Assembly (NCBI GenBank): GCA_964453115.1
Contig: CAYVRT010000016.1
Span: 22,907-86,906, forward strand
Direction: 5' to 3'
DNA length: 64,000 nucleotides
Origin: JAIWNK01 sp964453115
Lineage (GTDB): Bacteria > Chloroflexota > Anaerolineae > Anaerolineales > Anaerolineaceae
Both the position numbers and the translations under genes were made by a program. The notes beneath the pieces are model-generated. The model saw only the letters and a program-made list of their open reading frames with translations. It was not told the DNA's origin and made no database searches. Below, one piece after another: positions 41,227 to 50,138 of this stretch; positions within the stretch are counted from its first letter, which is position 1, and every line of letters begins with the position of its first letter.

Positions 41227-41964
41227 TTAGCGCAAGCGGATATATGTCAACGGTGCGGCAGGGTGCGCATTCCAGGCAGCCCAGCCCAATTTGCGCAGAA
41301 TGTAACGTGGTACATACGAAGTGACCACATCCAGCCCGCTCAGGCCGCGTTCGGCAATCGGCTGTGTGGTGCGGTGCAGCAAAGCAATGCGCAATTCCAT
41401 TGCCGTCCGGCCCTCAAACCAGGTTGCGCCACCGCCAATCATCTGCACCACATGTGCATCGCTATTCCCGACCTGCGCCAGCGGCAAAGCGCGGCAACGT
41501 TCGGCGATGGCATCATTCTTGCGTGTGTAAACCAGGCCGCCATTGAAAGCCTCCACCCCGACCAATGAACCTTTGACGCCCGGCTGCTGAAGGGCATCCC
41601 AAATCGTCTCAAAGCGCAGGCTGCTCGTCCCAAACGCCAGCGGATGTGCAGCAATGCAAATGCCGCCGGCAGCACGCACGCGCCAGGCGGTCTCGACGAG
41701 CGAAAGCCCGGCTGGAATGGGCTGGTGGACAAACAAGGCCAGCACATGCCCATCGGCAGTTGAAACCTCAAGCCCCGGAATCACTTCCAGGCCATAGCGC
41801 GGGGCAAGCCGCATTGCCTCGGCCACGCCATCCATCGTGTCGTGATCGGTAATTGCCAACACGTTCAATTTTGTCTGATCAGCAGCATACTTCAAAATGG
41901 CCGGAATGGTTGCTGTGCCATCGTAACTGTGAATGCTGTGAATGTGCAAATCGGCCAATCCCAT
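41227..41964 (-). CDS. PHP-domain phosphoesterase
   Basis: The 245-residue protein (ATG 41964 with aggag before it) shows PHP motifs: MGLADLHIHSIHSYDGT, LAITDHDTMDG, IPGLEVST, CIAAHPLA and VGNSDAHVVQ. These provide the usual metal ligands of the PHP superfamily, related to TrpH/RNase AM and 3',5'-nucleoside phosphatases. A soluble metal-dependent phosphoesterase is likely. The substrate is unknown. Confidence 0.88.
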   Translation of the reverse strand: MGLADLHIHSIHSYDGTATIPAILKYAADQTKLNVLAITDHDTMDGVAEAMRLAPRYGLEVIPGLEVSTADGHVLALFVHQPIPAGLSLVETAWRVRAAGGICIAAHPLAFGTSSLRFETIWDALQQPGVKGSLVGVEAFNGGLVYTRKNDAIAERCRALPLAQVGNSDAHVVQMIGGGATWFEGRTAMELRIALLHRTTQPIAERGLSGLDVVTSYVPRYILRKLGWAAWNAHPAAPLTYIRLR

Positions 41965-42073
41965 GTGAAAACTCCTTTTGTCTGCGGATGCAATACGCAT
42001 TGATCGTATCACGCCAAGTTTAACAACAAGAAAGGCCGATTTAAAACAACTTCAACAGCAGGTTAACGTTTGG

Positions 42074-42796
42074 TTATGACTGAATCTCGCGCTCAAACTG
42101 TGCAATTTGTTCCCGGCGCTGCCGCAAAGTCTGGGCCAGGTTTGCCAGCTGCAACACGGCCTGCGGATCTTTGCTGGTTTGCAAACGCAACACTTCCGGC
42201 TGCAACATCTCCACTTCATTTGCCAGCCCGGAAAGCTGTGCCTCCACCCGGTCGAGCAGGTTGGAAATGCGCTGCAACGCGTCCTGCCGCTCCTGAAAGG
42301 ATTGCAACGCGTCCTGATATTGCTTGCGGGTCGCCTCCTCCATTGCTGCCTGAATTTTGGTTTGCAACAGTTCGGCTTCCAAAGCTGCGCCGCCCGGGGT
42401 GGTTGCGCGCACCACGCGAAAGTTTTCGAGCGGTGTGACGCGGCTGCACAATTGATAGGTCTGTTCGGTTAGCTCCGTCAGTGCGTCCAACACCTCAGCC
42501 AGCCGCCGGGCAGAGTTGCTGCGCTGTGAGGTGTTGAAAATCGCCAGGCGGGTGCGTTCAATCCGCCGGAAAAGCGGCTGAAAGCGTTGGGGCAGCGGCT
42601 CGCGCTGCTCCATCTCGCGGTTGAGCTTCATTGCCGGGTCGTTTGCCATAATCAAAACCATTGCCAGCCACAGCAAGACCCCGGCAAAAAACAACCACCA
42701 GGCAGCCAACAAGCCCCCTAGCACAGCCACAACCAGGGTGGCAATGTGCAAAGGTTCCAACAAAGCCAGCAACCAGGGCGAACGAATCATGAGCAT
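42074..42796 (-). CDS. Membrane-anchored coiled-coil protein
   Basis: The 240-residue protein has two N-terminal hydrophobic segments (about 4-28 and 30-50). A cytoplasmic or external helical region rich in Glu, Gln, Leu and Arg follows (about 60-240), for example AALEAELLQTKIQAAMEEATRKQ. This predicts a long coiled coil. It lies 3 bases downstream of the VWA-fusion gene on the same strand. I do not recognise a family; the context suggests it works with the VWA lipoprotein. Confidence 0.7.
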   Translation of the reverse strand: MLMIRSPWLLALLEPLHIATLVVAVLGGLLAAWWLFFAGVLLWLAMVLIMANDPAMKLNREMEQREPLPQRFQPLFRRIERTRLAIFNTSQRSNSARRLAEVLDALTELTEQTYQLCSRVTPLENFRVVRATTPGGAALEAELLQTKIQAAMEEATRKQYQDALQSFQERQDALQRISNLLDRVEAQLSGLANEVEMLQPEVLRLQTSKDPQAVLQLANLAQTLRQRREQIAQFEREIQS

Positions 42797-42799
42797 CCT

Positions 42800-44470
42800 T
42801 TAGAAGAAAGTTGCAATCTCGGCATAAATTTTTTGAATATTCTCGGGCGAGCTTTGATAATATTTGCCGCCGGTCATTTCTGCCATGCGCGTTAGCACAT
42901 CGGCATCGGCATCTTTGCCATAACCAATGGTGAATAGCTTAATCGAATTGCCGGGGTCTTCGCCGAAACTGCCAATTTCGCCCAAGACTTGTTCAAGCAC
43001 CAACGCCGAAGAAGTGTCCTGCCCATCTGAAAGCACCACCACAGCCCGAATGTGCTGCGGATTGCCATTGCGCTCTAAATCGGCATATGCCTGACGGACA
43101 GCGTCATAGAGGGATGTGTTACCGCCTTCGATAATGCCAGAAATGCGCCGTTTGACATCGTCGCGCTTGGGGCCAAGCTCGGAAAGCGGCGTCAGCTCCA
43201 TCACTTCGCTGTTGAAGAGAATCACCTGCAGGCGATCGCGATCATCGAGCAAATCCACAAATTGTCCCAAACTGGTGCGCGCCGCACCAATCTTCGAGCC
43301 AGACATGCTGCCCGATGTATCCATCACCACCACCAGATCCACTGGTTTTTTCACCTGCTTCCATAACGCCTGGGCGCCAACAATCACCTCAGCCGATGGC
43401 ACAGCCAGCACCGTTTTGGGTTGTTCAATATCCACACCATGATCCATATCAAGCGGAGCAGTAAGCGGCACACTCGGGCTAACAGGGCGGAAGCCCAGTT
43501 CAATTGCCCGGCGTTGCTGCGGATCAGCCAGCAAAAAGTCCTGAAACAGCACTGCCGCCTGACGCTGCTCATCCGTCACCCAGGGTGCGTTCAAAATCAC
43601 ATAGGGGTGATTCGACCAGAAGGTGCCTTCTTTGGGGTAAATGGCAATCACTGGCAATTGCTGGCTTTGACCGCTGAGGCGCTTTGTTTCTTGAGCAACA
43701 ATCAGGTTTTCATACAACACCGCTGCGCTCAGGTACGAGGGGCCACGGTCAAACATGCGCGAGCCAAAAAACCCGGTGCTGGTGCCATAATGAATGATGC
43801 TCAGTTGCACATCGGCCATGAATTGTTGCACCCCGGGGTCTTGCAAATCATCCATTGTCAGGCCGCGCTGTTTGTCGGCACCGGCATAGGTTTGCGCCAG
43901 CACGGCCATCAGCCCGCTGTTGCTAAAACCAGGATGGGTATGTCCCAATTTAAACTGCCCCCATTCCGGGTAACCATAGGCTGCCCAGCCCTCTGACGAG
44001 GTTGCCAGCTCAGCAATATCTGCCCAGCCAATCGGGCGGTCTGGCCAGCCAAGCACTTCAGCCATCGGCTTCCACATGGCAATGACGACCGGGCTAAGCA
44101 CCAGTTCCTCTGGCGGGCCACTCATCAAATCATCGGCATGGCTCTTGCGCCATTCGCTCTCGGCAACCGGCAAATAGAGGGTCGAGGCCGGGCTCCAAAC
44201 TGTTGGCTGCAAGCTGCCCGATAAAATTGCTTCCATGGATTCGATCGAACCCATTGGCAGCGCTTCAACGACAATCAGCGTTCCTTCGGCAGTTTTATGG
44301 CGCGCCGCATTGAATTCCTGCACCAGCGGGTCGAGCCAATCCTGTTTTTCGGAGCCGTAGACAATTTGGACAGTGACCTGCTTGCCCACCAGCCCACCCG
44401 ATAGACCGCAAGCCGATAGCAGGATACTCAAGACCAGCCAAACAGCCAACAAACGGAAGAAGGGTTTCAT
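42800..44470 (-). CDS. Solute-binding domain fused to VWA domain, lipoprotein
   Basis: The 556-residue protein (ATG 44470, gaggt before it) has a lipobox LLSAC. A bacterial solute-binding fold (about 35-350) follows, with VQIVYGSEKQDWLDPLVQEFN, PTVWSPASTLYLPVAE, and WPDRPIGWADIAE. A von Willebrand A domain (about 370-550) has a complete MIDAS: DTSGSMSGS, NTSLYD and VLSDGQD. VWA domains bind proteins through metal, so it may use the binding fold as a sensor and the VWA for adhesion or assembly. No permease genes are present. The next gene encodes a homologous binding domain. Confidence 0.85.
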   Translation of the reverse strand: MKPFFRLLAVWLVLSILLSACGLSGGLVGKQVTVQIVYGSEKQDWLDPLVQEFNAARHKTAEGTLIVVEALPMGSIESMEAILSGSLQPTVWSPASTLYLPVAESEWRKSHADDLMSGPPEELVLSPVVIAMWKPMAEVLGWPDRPIGWADIAELATSSEGWAAYGYPEWGQFKLGHTHPGFSNSGLMAVLAQTYAGADKQRGLTMDDLQDPGVQQFMADVQLSIIHYGTSTGFFGSRMFDRGPSYLSAAVLYENLIVAQETKRLSGQSQQLPVIAIYPKEGTFWSNHPYVILNAPWVTDEQRQAAVLFQDFLLADPQQRRAIELGFRPVSPSVPLTAPLDMDHGVDIEQPKTVLAVPSAEVIVGAQALWKQVKKPVDLVVVMDTSGSMSGSKIGAARTSLGQFVDLLDDRDRLQVILFNSEVMELTPLSELGPKRDDVKRRISGIIEGGNTSLYDAVRQAYADLERNGNPQHIRAVVVLSDGQDTSSALVLEQVLGEIGSFGEDPGNSIKLFTIGYGKDADADVLTRMAEMTGGKYYQSSPENIQKIYAEIATFF

Positions 44471-44478
44471 CTCAAACC

Positions 44479-45681
44479 TCATTTCAAAATCGTGCGATCC
44501 CAAAATTCAAGCAGGGTATTCAAAACGTTGCCATCTGGCAATTGCGCTTCAGGCGGCAAATTGAGGCGCAGGCCACTGTTGGCATACTGCAAAAAGGGGC
44601 TGCCCGGTTGGTCTATCGGCAGCGAGGCATCCGCCGGACGAAAGCCATATTTAAGCAAGGCCAGTTCCTGCATCGGACGGCTCAAAAGGTAGTCAATGAA
44701 CAGGTCGGCAGCCGCGGCCTGCTCTGGCGCAACCCAACTGGCATTCAGCACACAGAATGGATGGTCGCTCAGCACGGTCACGGGTGGGTAGTAAAAGCGC
44801 AGTTCACCATACCGGCCAACGGCATTGGCTGCCTGTTCAATTGCTGTTGCCTCATATACCGCGACCACATCGTATGTGCTGGGGCCATAGGCCACAATAT
44901 CCTTCATGTAAGTGCCGGTGCTATCGCCAAAGCTGTTGATGCTACCCTCAAAAGCCTGAAACCAGGCCTTGAATTCCGGGTTTCCAAGAATATCCTGCTC
45001 GGTCAAATGGCTGCTTTTGCCAAAATAATTGTAGGTCATCAACAGAATGGTCATAAACCCACTATTGGATTTGAGCGGATTGGTGTGACCAAACTTAATG
45101 TAGCCCCATTCCGGGTGTCCGTAGGCCTCCCAACCGCGTTCGTTGACAACTGCCTCTTGCAGCCGCAGCCAAAGTGTGCCGTTGGGATTTTCGCCCCACA
45201 GCACCGCCGCCCGCTCACGCCACATCACCAATAGAAGCGGTGTTTTCAGCACCGAACGGCACGAAGACGGGTCCTGTGCCAGTACCAATGGAGAGCCAAA
45301 CTTACTCGCCGAAAGGTCCTGCAAAATGGTTGCTTGCAGCGAGCTAGCCGGGCTGAGAACAACCGGCTGTTGCGTGCCATCCAGCACCGCCAGATACATC
45401 TCACGCGACCCCATTTTGGAGAGCTGAATTTGGATCGGGTGACCTTGATAGGTTGGCCGGGTAGCTTCAAAACTGGCAACCGCCTCGTTTAGCCAATCCT
45501 CTTTCTCGGTTGAGTAAAGCACCGTCACCACAATTGGGCTGGGCGGCGGCAAGAGCCACTCGCGCAGCGGAGCATAGGCCAGGCTGCGAAACCCTGGCAA
45601 AATCAGCGCAAGCACAAACACCACCAAATTTGCCACCAGGAACAGGGCAAACAACCAGCGATTGATTCTCGGCGCATTCAT
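44479..45681 (-). CDS. Membrane-anchored solute-binding-like protein
   Basis: The 400-residue protein (ATG 45681; a GTG at 45690 is also possible) has an N-terminal transmembrane anchor without a lipobox. A binding domain clearly related to that of the VWA fusion downstream follows. Shared blocks include VTVLYSTEKEDWLNEAVASF, QPVVLSPASSLQ, GTLWLRLQEAVVNERGWEAYGHPEWG, GHTNPLKSNSGF and SDHPFCVLNASWV. The two are tandem paralogues, one with and one without the VWA module. Confidence 0.82.
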   Translation of the reverse strand: MNAPRINRWLFALFLVANLVVFVLALILPGFRSLAYAPLREWLLPPPSPIVVTVLYSTEKEDWLNEAVASFEATRPTYQGHPIQIQLSKMGSREMYLAVLDGTQQPVVLSPASSLQATILQDLSASKFGSPLVLAQDPSSCRSVLKTPLLLVMWRERAAVLWGENPNGTLWLRLQEAVVNERGWEAYGHPEWGYIKFGHTNPLKSNSGFMTILLMTYNYFGKSSHLTEQDILGNPEFKAWFQAFEGSINSFGDSTGTYMKDIVAYGPSTYDVVAVYEATAIEQAANAVGRYGELRFYYPPVTVLSDHPFCVLNASWVAPEQAAAADLFIDYLLSRPMQELALLKYGFRPADASLPIDQPGSPFLQYANSGLRLNLPPEAQLPDGNVLNTLLEFWDRTILK

Positions 45682-45806
45682 CCATTTCACCAGGTTTGAA
45701 CAATTTCACCCATCAGGGCTTCTTCTAATTATCCCGCAAAGCCAGCGCACCATTTTAATAAAGGATTAACAATTGATTAACGATGCGTAAATTCAAACCC
45801 AATCGC

Positions 45807-45835
45807 TTGACAGGCTGTATACCGAACGGTATAAT
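45807..45835 (+). promoter_or_regulatory. Consensus promoter of the tetR gene
   Basis: TTGACA (45807-45812), a 17-base spacer and TATAAT (45830-45835): a perfect match. The predicted start is at about 45842, so the ATG at 45843 would be at or within a base of the 5' end. The message is therefore leaderless. Confidence 0.9.
45818..45833. promoter_or_regulatory. TetR operator palindrome
   Basis: TATACCG-AA-CGGTATA is a perfect inverted repeat lying in the spacer and overlapping the -10 box of the tetR promoter. Such placement implies autorepression. Confidence 0.85.
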
Positions 45836-45842
45836 AGCCGCC

Positions 45843-46412
45843 ATGATGGATAACCGAACCCTGCTGTTGGATACTGCCCTGGATCTCTTTTCCGAGCGCG
45901 GCTACGATGCCGTTGGTGTGCAAGAAATTGTTGAAGCTGTTGGCCTGACCAAGCCCACGCTCTATCATTACTTTGGCAACAAGACCGGCCTGCTGCAAGC
46001 CGTGCTGGAACGGGATGGGGATGAAATGGCCGCCCGCCTCGAACAGGTTGCTGCCTATCAGGGCGATTTGCCTCGCAGCCTGCACCGATTAACCGCCATG
46101 TTCTTTGACCACGCCCGACAGCACCCCGCCTACTATCGCCTCTACCTGGGGCTGTGGTTTGCCCCACCGCAAAGCGAAGGGCATCACCAATCGGCGCAGC
46201 TGAATCGGCGGCTCTACCAACCCATTGAGCGCCTGTTTGAGCAAGCCGCCGCACAGCATGGCAACATGCGCGGGCGTCAGGCCCTGTATGCCGCCACCTT
46301 CCTTGGCCTGCTGCACAGCTGTATTGGCATGGCATTGGATGGCAGCCTGGTGCTGGATGAAGACCTGGCGCAACGGATTGTGCGTCAATTTCAATATGGC
46401 ATTTATTCCTGA
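45843..46412 (+). CDS. TetR-family transcriptional regulator
   Basis: The start is taken at the ATG at 45843 (another ATG follows at once), because the upstream frame covers the promoter and operator. The 189-residue protein has the N-terminal HTH LLLDTALDLFSERGYDAVGVQEI then GLTKPTLYHYFGNKTGLLQAV. A helical ligand-binding region follows, with HARQHPAYYRLYLGLWF. The likely ligand is unknown. A GH13 gene lies 24 bases downstream and may be in the regulon. Confidence 0.93.
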   Translation: MMDNRTLLLDTALDLFSERGYDAVGVQEIVEAVGLTKPTLYHYFGNKTGLLQAVLERDGDEMAARLEQVAAYQGDLPRSLHRLTAMFFDHARQHPAYYRLYLGLWFAPPQSEGHHQSAQLNRRLYQPIERLFEQAAAQHGNMRGRQALYAATFLGLLHSCIGMALDGSLVLDEDLAQRIVRQFQYGIYS

Positions 46413-46436
46413 CCCTTTCACAACTGGAGACCTTCT

Positions 46437-47795
46437 ATGACCCATTGGGCACAAGATGCCTTTTTCTACCATATCTACCCGCTTGGGCTGTGCAATGCAC
46501 CGGAGCGGAACGATTTTTCTGCCCCCCCCACCCCACGCCTGGAACAGCTCTACACCTGGCTCGACCCAATTCAGTCTCTGGGCGTCAACGCCCTCTACCT
46601 GGGGCCGCTGTTTGAATCCACCGCGCATGGCTACGACACCGCCGATTATTATCATCTCGACCGGCGCCTGGGCGAAGATGCCACGCTGATGCATTTCAGC
46701 CGCGAAGCACACCGCCGCGGTCTGCGCCTGATTTTGGATGGCGTATTCAATCACGTTGGGCGCGATTTTTGGGCCTTTCGCTCGGTGCGCGAGCAGGGGC
46801 GCTCCTCGCCCTATTGCGACTGGTTCCATGACCTGCGCTTTGAAGGCCAAAACCGCTATGGCGACCCTTTCACCTACAGCGGCTGGAGCGGGCATGAAAG
46901 CCTGGTCAAGCTCAACCTTGCCAACCCGGCCGTGCGCCAACACCTCTTTCAGGCAATTGCGTATTGGGTGGAAGCCTTCGACCTGAATGGGCTACGGCTG
47001 GATGCCGCCGAAGACCTGGCACCCGATTTCATCGAGGAACTGAGCCGCTTCTGCCGCAGCCTGCGGAGCGACTTCTGGCTGATGGGCGAGGTTGTCTTCC
47101 ACGATTATCGCAGCCTGGTTGGGCCCGGGCGGCTCGATTCGGCCACCAATTACGAATGCTACAAAGGCCTCTATTCCAGCCTGAACGATTCCAATTACTT
47201 TGAAATTGCCTATGCCCTGAACCGACAATTTGGCAATGGTGGCATTTATGCCAATCTGCCGCTCTATAACTTTGCCGATAATCACGATGTGAATCGAGTG
47301 GCAAGCAGCCTGAGAGACCCGGCACTGCTCTACCCGCTCTATCTGCTGCTCTTCACCATGCCCGGTGTGCCAGGCCTCTACTATGGCAGCGAGTGGGGCC
47401 TGCAAGGCAAACGCACCCCACACAGCGACCGGATGTTGCGCCCGGCGCTGGATGCCTGGGCAACAGGGCGCCCCGACCGTCAGGCCGCCCTGCCCGATGC
47501 AATCCGCCGCATGGCTGGGCTGCGGCACGCTCTGCCAGCCCTCCGGCATGGCGAATATCGGCCAGTGTATGTCAGCGCCGGGCAACTGGCCTTTTGCCGT
47601 TCGCTGGATGAGCAAAACGTGCTGGTGCTGCTCAACAGCGCAGCGGAAATGGTGACACTGCAACTACCCAACCTGCCCGGCCAATGGTTCGATCAGCTCA
47701 ACCCCGGCGAAACTTTCAGCCCCACAAGCGATGGCACACTGTGCGTGCCGCTCTTCCCACGCTGGGGGCGCGTGCTGGTCAGGGCTGCGGGGTGA
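46437..47795 (+). CDS. GH13 alpha-amylase-family glycoside hydrolase
   Basis: The 452-residue enzyme has the GH13 regions: GVNALYLGPLFES, LILDGVFNHVG (region I), GLRLDAAEDL with nucleophile Asp (region II), LMGEVVFHDY with acid/base Glu (region III) and FADNHDVNR (region IV). A C-terminal beta domain ends the protein. No signal peptide is present, so it is cytoplasmic. Length and motif set suit a cyclomaltodextrinase or trehalose/oligosaccharide-acting enzyme. Exact substrate is not set. Confidence 0.92.
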   Translation: MTHWAQDAFFYHIYPLGLCNAPERNDFSAPPTPRLEQLYTWLDPIQSLGVNALYLGPLFESTAHGYDTADYYHLDRRLGEDATLMHFSREAHRRGLRLILDGVFNHVGRDFWAFRSVREQGRSSPYCDWFHDLRFEGQNRYGDPFTYSGWSGHESLVKLNLANPAVRQHLFQAIAYWVEAFDLNGLRLDAAEDLAPDFIEELSRFCRSLRSDFWLMGEVVFHDYRSLVGPGRLDSATNYECYKGLYSSLNDSNYFEIAYALNRQFGNGGIYANLPLYNFADNHDVNRVASSLRDPALLYPLYLLLFTMPGVPGLYYGSEWGLQGKRTPHSDRMLRPALDAWATGRPDRQAALPDAIRRMAGLRHALPALRHGEYRPVYVSAGQLAFCRSLDEQNVLVLLNSAAEMVTLQLPNLPGQWFDQLNPGETFSPTSDGTLCVPLFPRWGRVLVRAAG

Positions 47796-50079
47796 GAAAG
47801 GTATAGCGCCGACTGACAAAGGTCGTATCCGTCCAATAGGAAGAGCAGGGCATCAGTGAAGGCGGACGCAGCGGCAAAGAAACGCCCGGCAGTTCCGGCA
47901 GCCCCCAGGCCTTATCCATCACCATCAGGCGCAAGGGCTGTTCGCCGTTCACTCGCAGCAGCAGTTCAAACCCTTCCAGAGGCGGTGACCAGACCACAAA
48001 TTCGCGCTCCGTAACCGGCAGCCCATTCGCCAGAATTTCGACCACGGTTTCTTCCTCGCCCACCGCAAAATGCACCGCCCCCGGCAAACCTGGCACAACC
48101 TGCAAGCGCAGTTCATAGCCAGCTTCAATGCGGCGATTCTCCAGCAGGGTTACCTGGCTGGTGGGCAAATGCGCAGCAGCGGGGGCCGGGCTGACCGGCA
48201 TCGGACGGCCAAAGAACGAGACGACCTCACTCAGTTCATCTTTCGTCGTCTCTTCCGGCGGCATCACCAGCTTCAACCAGGGGTCAGGGGCATCAGTTGT
48301 CGTCGCCCAATACCCTTGCCCGCCATCGGCATCGTAAATATACATCAAAAAATTGGCCCACGGGCGATTTTGGTCATAGCCGCGCCCGACCCAGGCCACC
48401 GAAAACAGCCCCACCCCCAACACAGCCCCCATCAGCGGCAAGAGCCACAGCTTGCGCTGCCGGGCGAAGGGCAAATCCAGGCCCAGCGGCAGGCGTGGCA
48501 GCAAACTGACGATCAACCCGGCCAGTGCAACCGAAACATAAGCCATGCCGGCCCCCATCGCCTGTTCCAACATCCACACCAGTGGCGCAACCAGGAGCCA
48601 CAATGGCAGCGTGGCTACCCACAGCAACACCATCCGCCAGCCCTGCGCCAAAGCAGGCATTCGTTGCAAGGCCAGCCCCCCCAGCACAAACAGCAACGGC
48701 CATTGCAAAACATAGGTAGCACCCGGCATGGCAATGCACAGCCCCAGGCTCGCCAGCCACCAAAGACCAGCCGCCCCTAGCTCGGCCTCTTGCAGCCAAA
48801 GCCAGCGCAAGGCCAGGCGCTGCCAGGCCCAGGCCACCGCCAGCCCGAATGTCAACGCCGCACCCCAATACCAGATATCATTGTAGCGCCCGCGCAGCAA
48901 ATAGCTTGTCTCATCTACCTGCTCCGAGAGCAACAGGCCCAGCCAGGCTGCCAGCCCCGCCAGGACAACCGTCCCCAGAGCAACCAAAACGCCCCACCCC
49001 ACCCGTCCAAGGCGCACTTCCCCTCGCCGCCATTGAAGCGCCAGAAGCCAGCCCCAAACCGCCAGGCCAGACAGCAGCAAAATCCAGCGCAGCCCAGACG
49101 GGTAATGCACCAGGGTGCGCCCGAGCAGGTCAAAATAGATTGCCTCCCCCGTCCCCGGCACAGCGCCAAGGTCTGCCATGCCAAAGGTTTGCACCAGGCC
49201 CAGGGTATATTCGCCCTGATGCTGCAAACTTGCCAGGCTGAGGTTTTGTGGCGAATCGAGCCGGGTGTGATAAGCCAGGCCATTGCCAATGAAGGCCAGG
49301 TTCCAGCCTGGCAAACTGCGCTCGCGAAAGACGGTGAAGTCGGTATCGTTTGGCAATTGGCGGTACACATCCGCCATCAGCGAATTGGCAACCGGCACCC
49401 CAGTTGCATCAGCCAGCGCCTGCGCTGCCCAGGCCGAATGTGGCCCGGTCTCAAAGGCATAGACCAGCCCATTGGTGCCACGCGCCTCCAGGTTCAAAAC
49501 AACCCCCACATCGGCCATCCAGGGATGTTGCTGGGCAAAGACACGCGCCCCCAACAAGCGCATCTCCTCCCCATCCGAAAAGAGAAAAATCACATCGTTT
49601 CTGAGCGCAGGTCGTGCCTGCATGGCCCGCAGCACCTCCAACAAGGTTGCAACCGCTGCGCCATCATCAGCTGCCGCCGGGCCCGTGGGTGCGCCATCAT
49701 AATGCGCCACAACCAGAACGGCCTTGCCCCCCGTCTGACTGCCCGGCAAACGCACCAGCACATTCTCCACCATGCCCAATTCATCGCCATCAGCGCTGAC
49801 CGAGAAGGCACGTTGCACCTGCGGCTCCAGCCCCAATTTTTGCAATTGCTCCATCAGGTAGGCCTGAGCGGCTGTGTGTGCCGGGCTGCCAATTGGGCGC
49901 GGCCCATAGGCCGAGAGCGCCTCAACATGTTGAAAGGCGCGCTGTGCTGCGTATTCATCCAGCGGGGCCGAAGCATCCTTTGGGATGGGCGAAACAGTCA
50001 ACAACAAAACGCCCAGCACAGTCACAACACAGGCCAACAACAACCCCAACGAAGCAGCAAACGAAATGCCATTTTTCAT
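47779..50079 (-). CDS. M28-family membrane metallopeptidase
   Basis: The 766-residue protein has an N-terminal membrane segment, then an M28 domain (about 40-310). Its metal ligands are in VAHYDGAPTGPAAADDGAA, FLFSDGEEMRLLGA and LEARGTNG. A central block of 8 or so membrane helices (about 340-590) follows, and a C-terminal beta domain (about 600-766). The start follows gggagagaattg. It converges with the GH13 gene. This is the M28/aminopeptidase family with an added membrane section, found as 'M20/M25/M28 peptidase' in many bacteria. It is likely to trim exported peptides. Confidence 0.88.
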   Translation of the reverse strand: MKNGISFAASLGLLLACVVTVLGVLLLTVSPIPKDASAPLDEYAAQRAFQHVEALSAYGPRPIGSPAHTAAQAYLMEQLQKLGLEPQVQRAFSVSADGDELGMVENVLVRLPGSQTGGKAVLVVAHYDGAPTGPAAADDGAAVATLLEVLRAMQARPALRNDVIFLFSDGEEMRLLGARVFAQQHPWMADVGVVLNLEARGTNGLVYAFETGPHSAWAAQALADATGVPVANSLMADVYRQLPNDTDFTVFRERSLPGWNLAFIGNGLAYHTRLDSPQNLSLASLQHQGEYTLGLVQTFGMADLGAVPGTGEAIYFDLLGRTLVHYPSGLRWILLLSGLAVWGWLLALQWRRGEVRLGRVGWGVLVALGTVVLAGLAAWLGLLLSEQVDETSYLLRGRYNDIWYWGAALTFGLAVAWAWQRLALRWLWLQEAELGAAGLWWLASLGLCIAMPGATYVLQWPLLFVLGGLALQRMPALAQGWRMVLLWVATLPLWLLVAPLVWMLEQAMGAGMAYVSVALAGLIVSLLPRLPLGLDLPFARQRKLWLLPLMGAVLGVGLFSVAWVGRGYDQNRPWANFLMYIYDADGGQGYWATTTDAPDPWLKLVMPPEETTKDELSEVVSFFGRPMPVSPAPAAAHLPTSQVTLLENRRIEAGYELRLQVVPGLPGAVHFAVGEEETVVEILANGLPVTEREFVVWSPPLEGFELLLRVNGEQPLRLMVMDKAWGLPELPGVSLPLRPPSLMPCSSYWTDTTFVSRRYTFLTPQP

Positions 50080-50130
50080 TCAATTCTCTCCCGGGTAGCA
50101 GCTTTTGTAAATAGTATACCCCAGATATGC

Positions 50131-50136
50131 TATAAT
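50131..50136 (+). promoter_or_regulatory. -10 box near the second GH13 gene
   Basis: TATAAT lies 3 bases before the ATG at 50139. If used, transcription would begin after that ATG, and the TTG at 50166, 7 bases after gagagga, would be the start. Confidence 0.4.
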
Positions 50137-50138
50137 AC

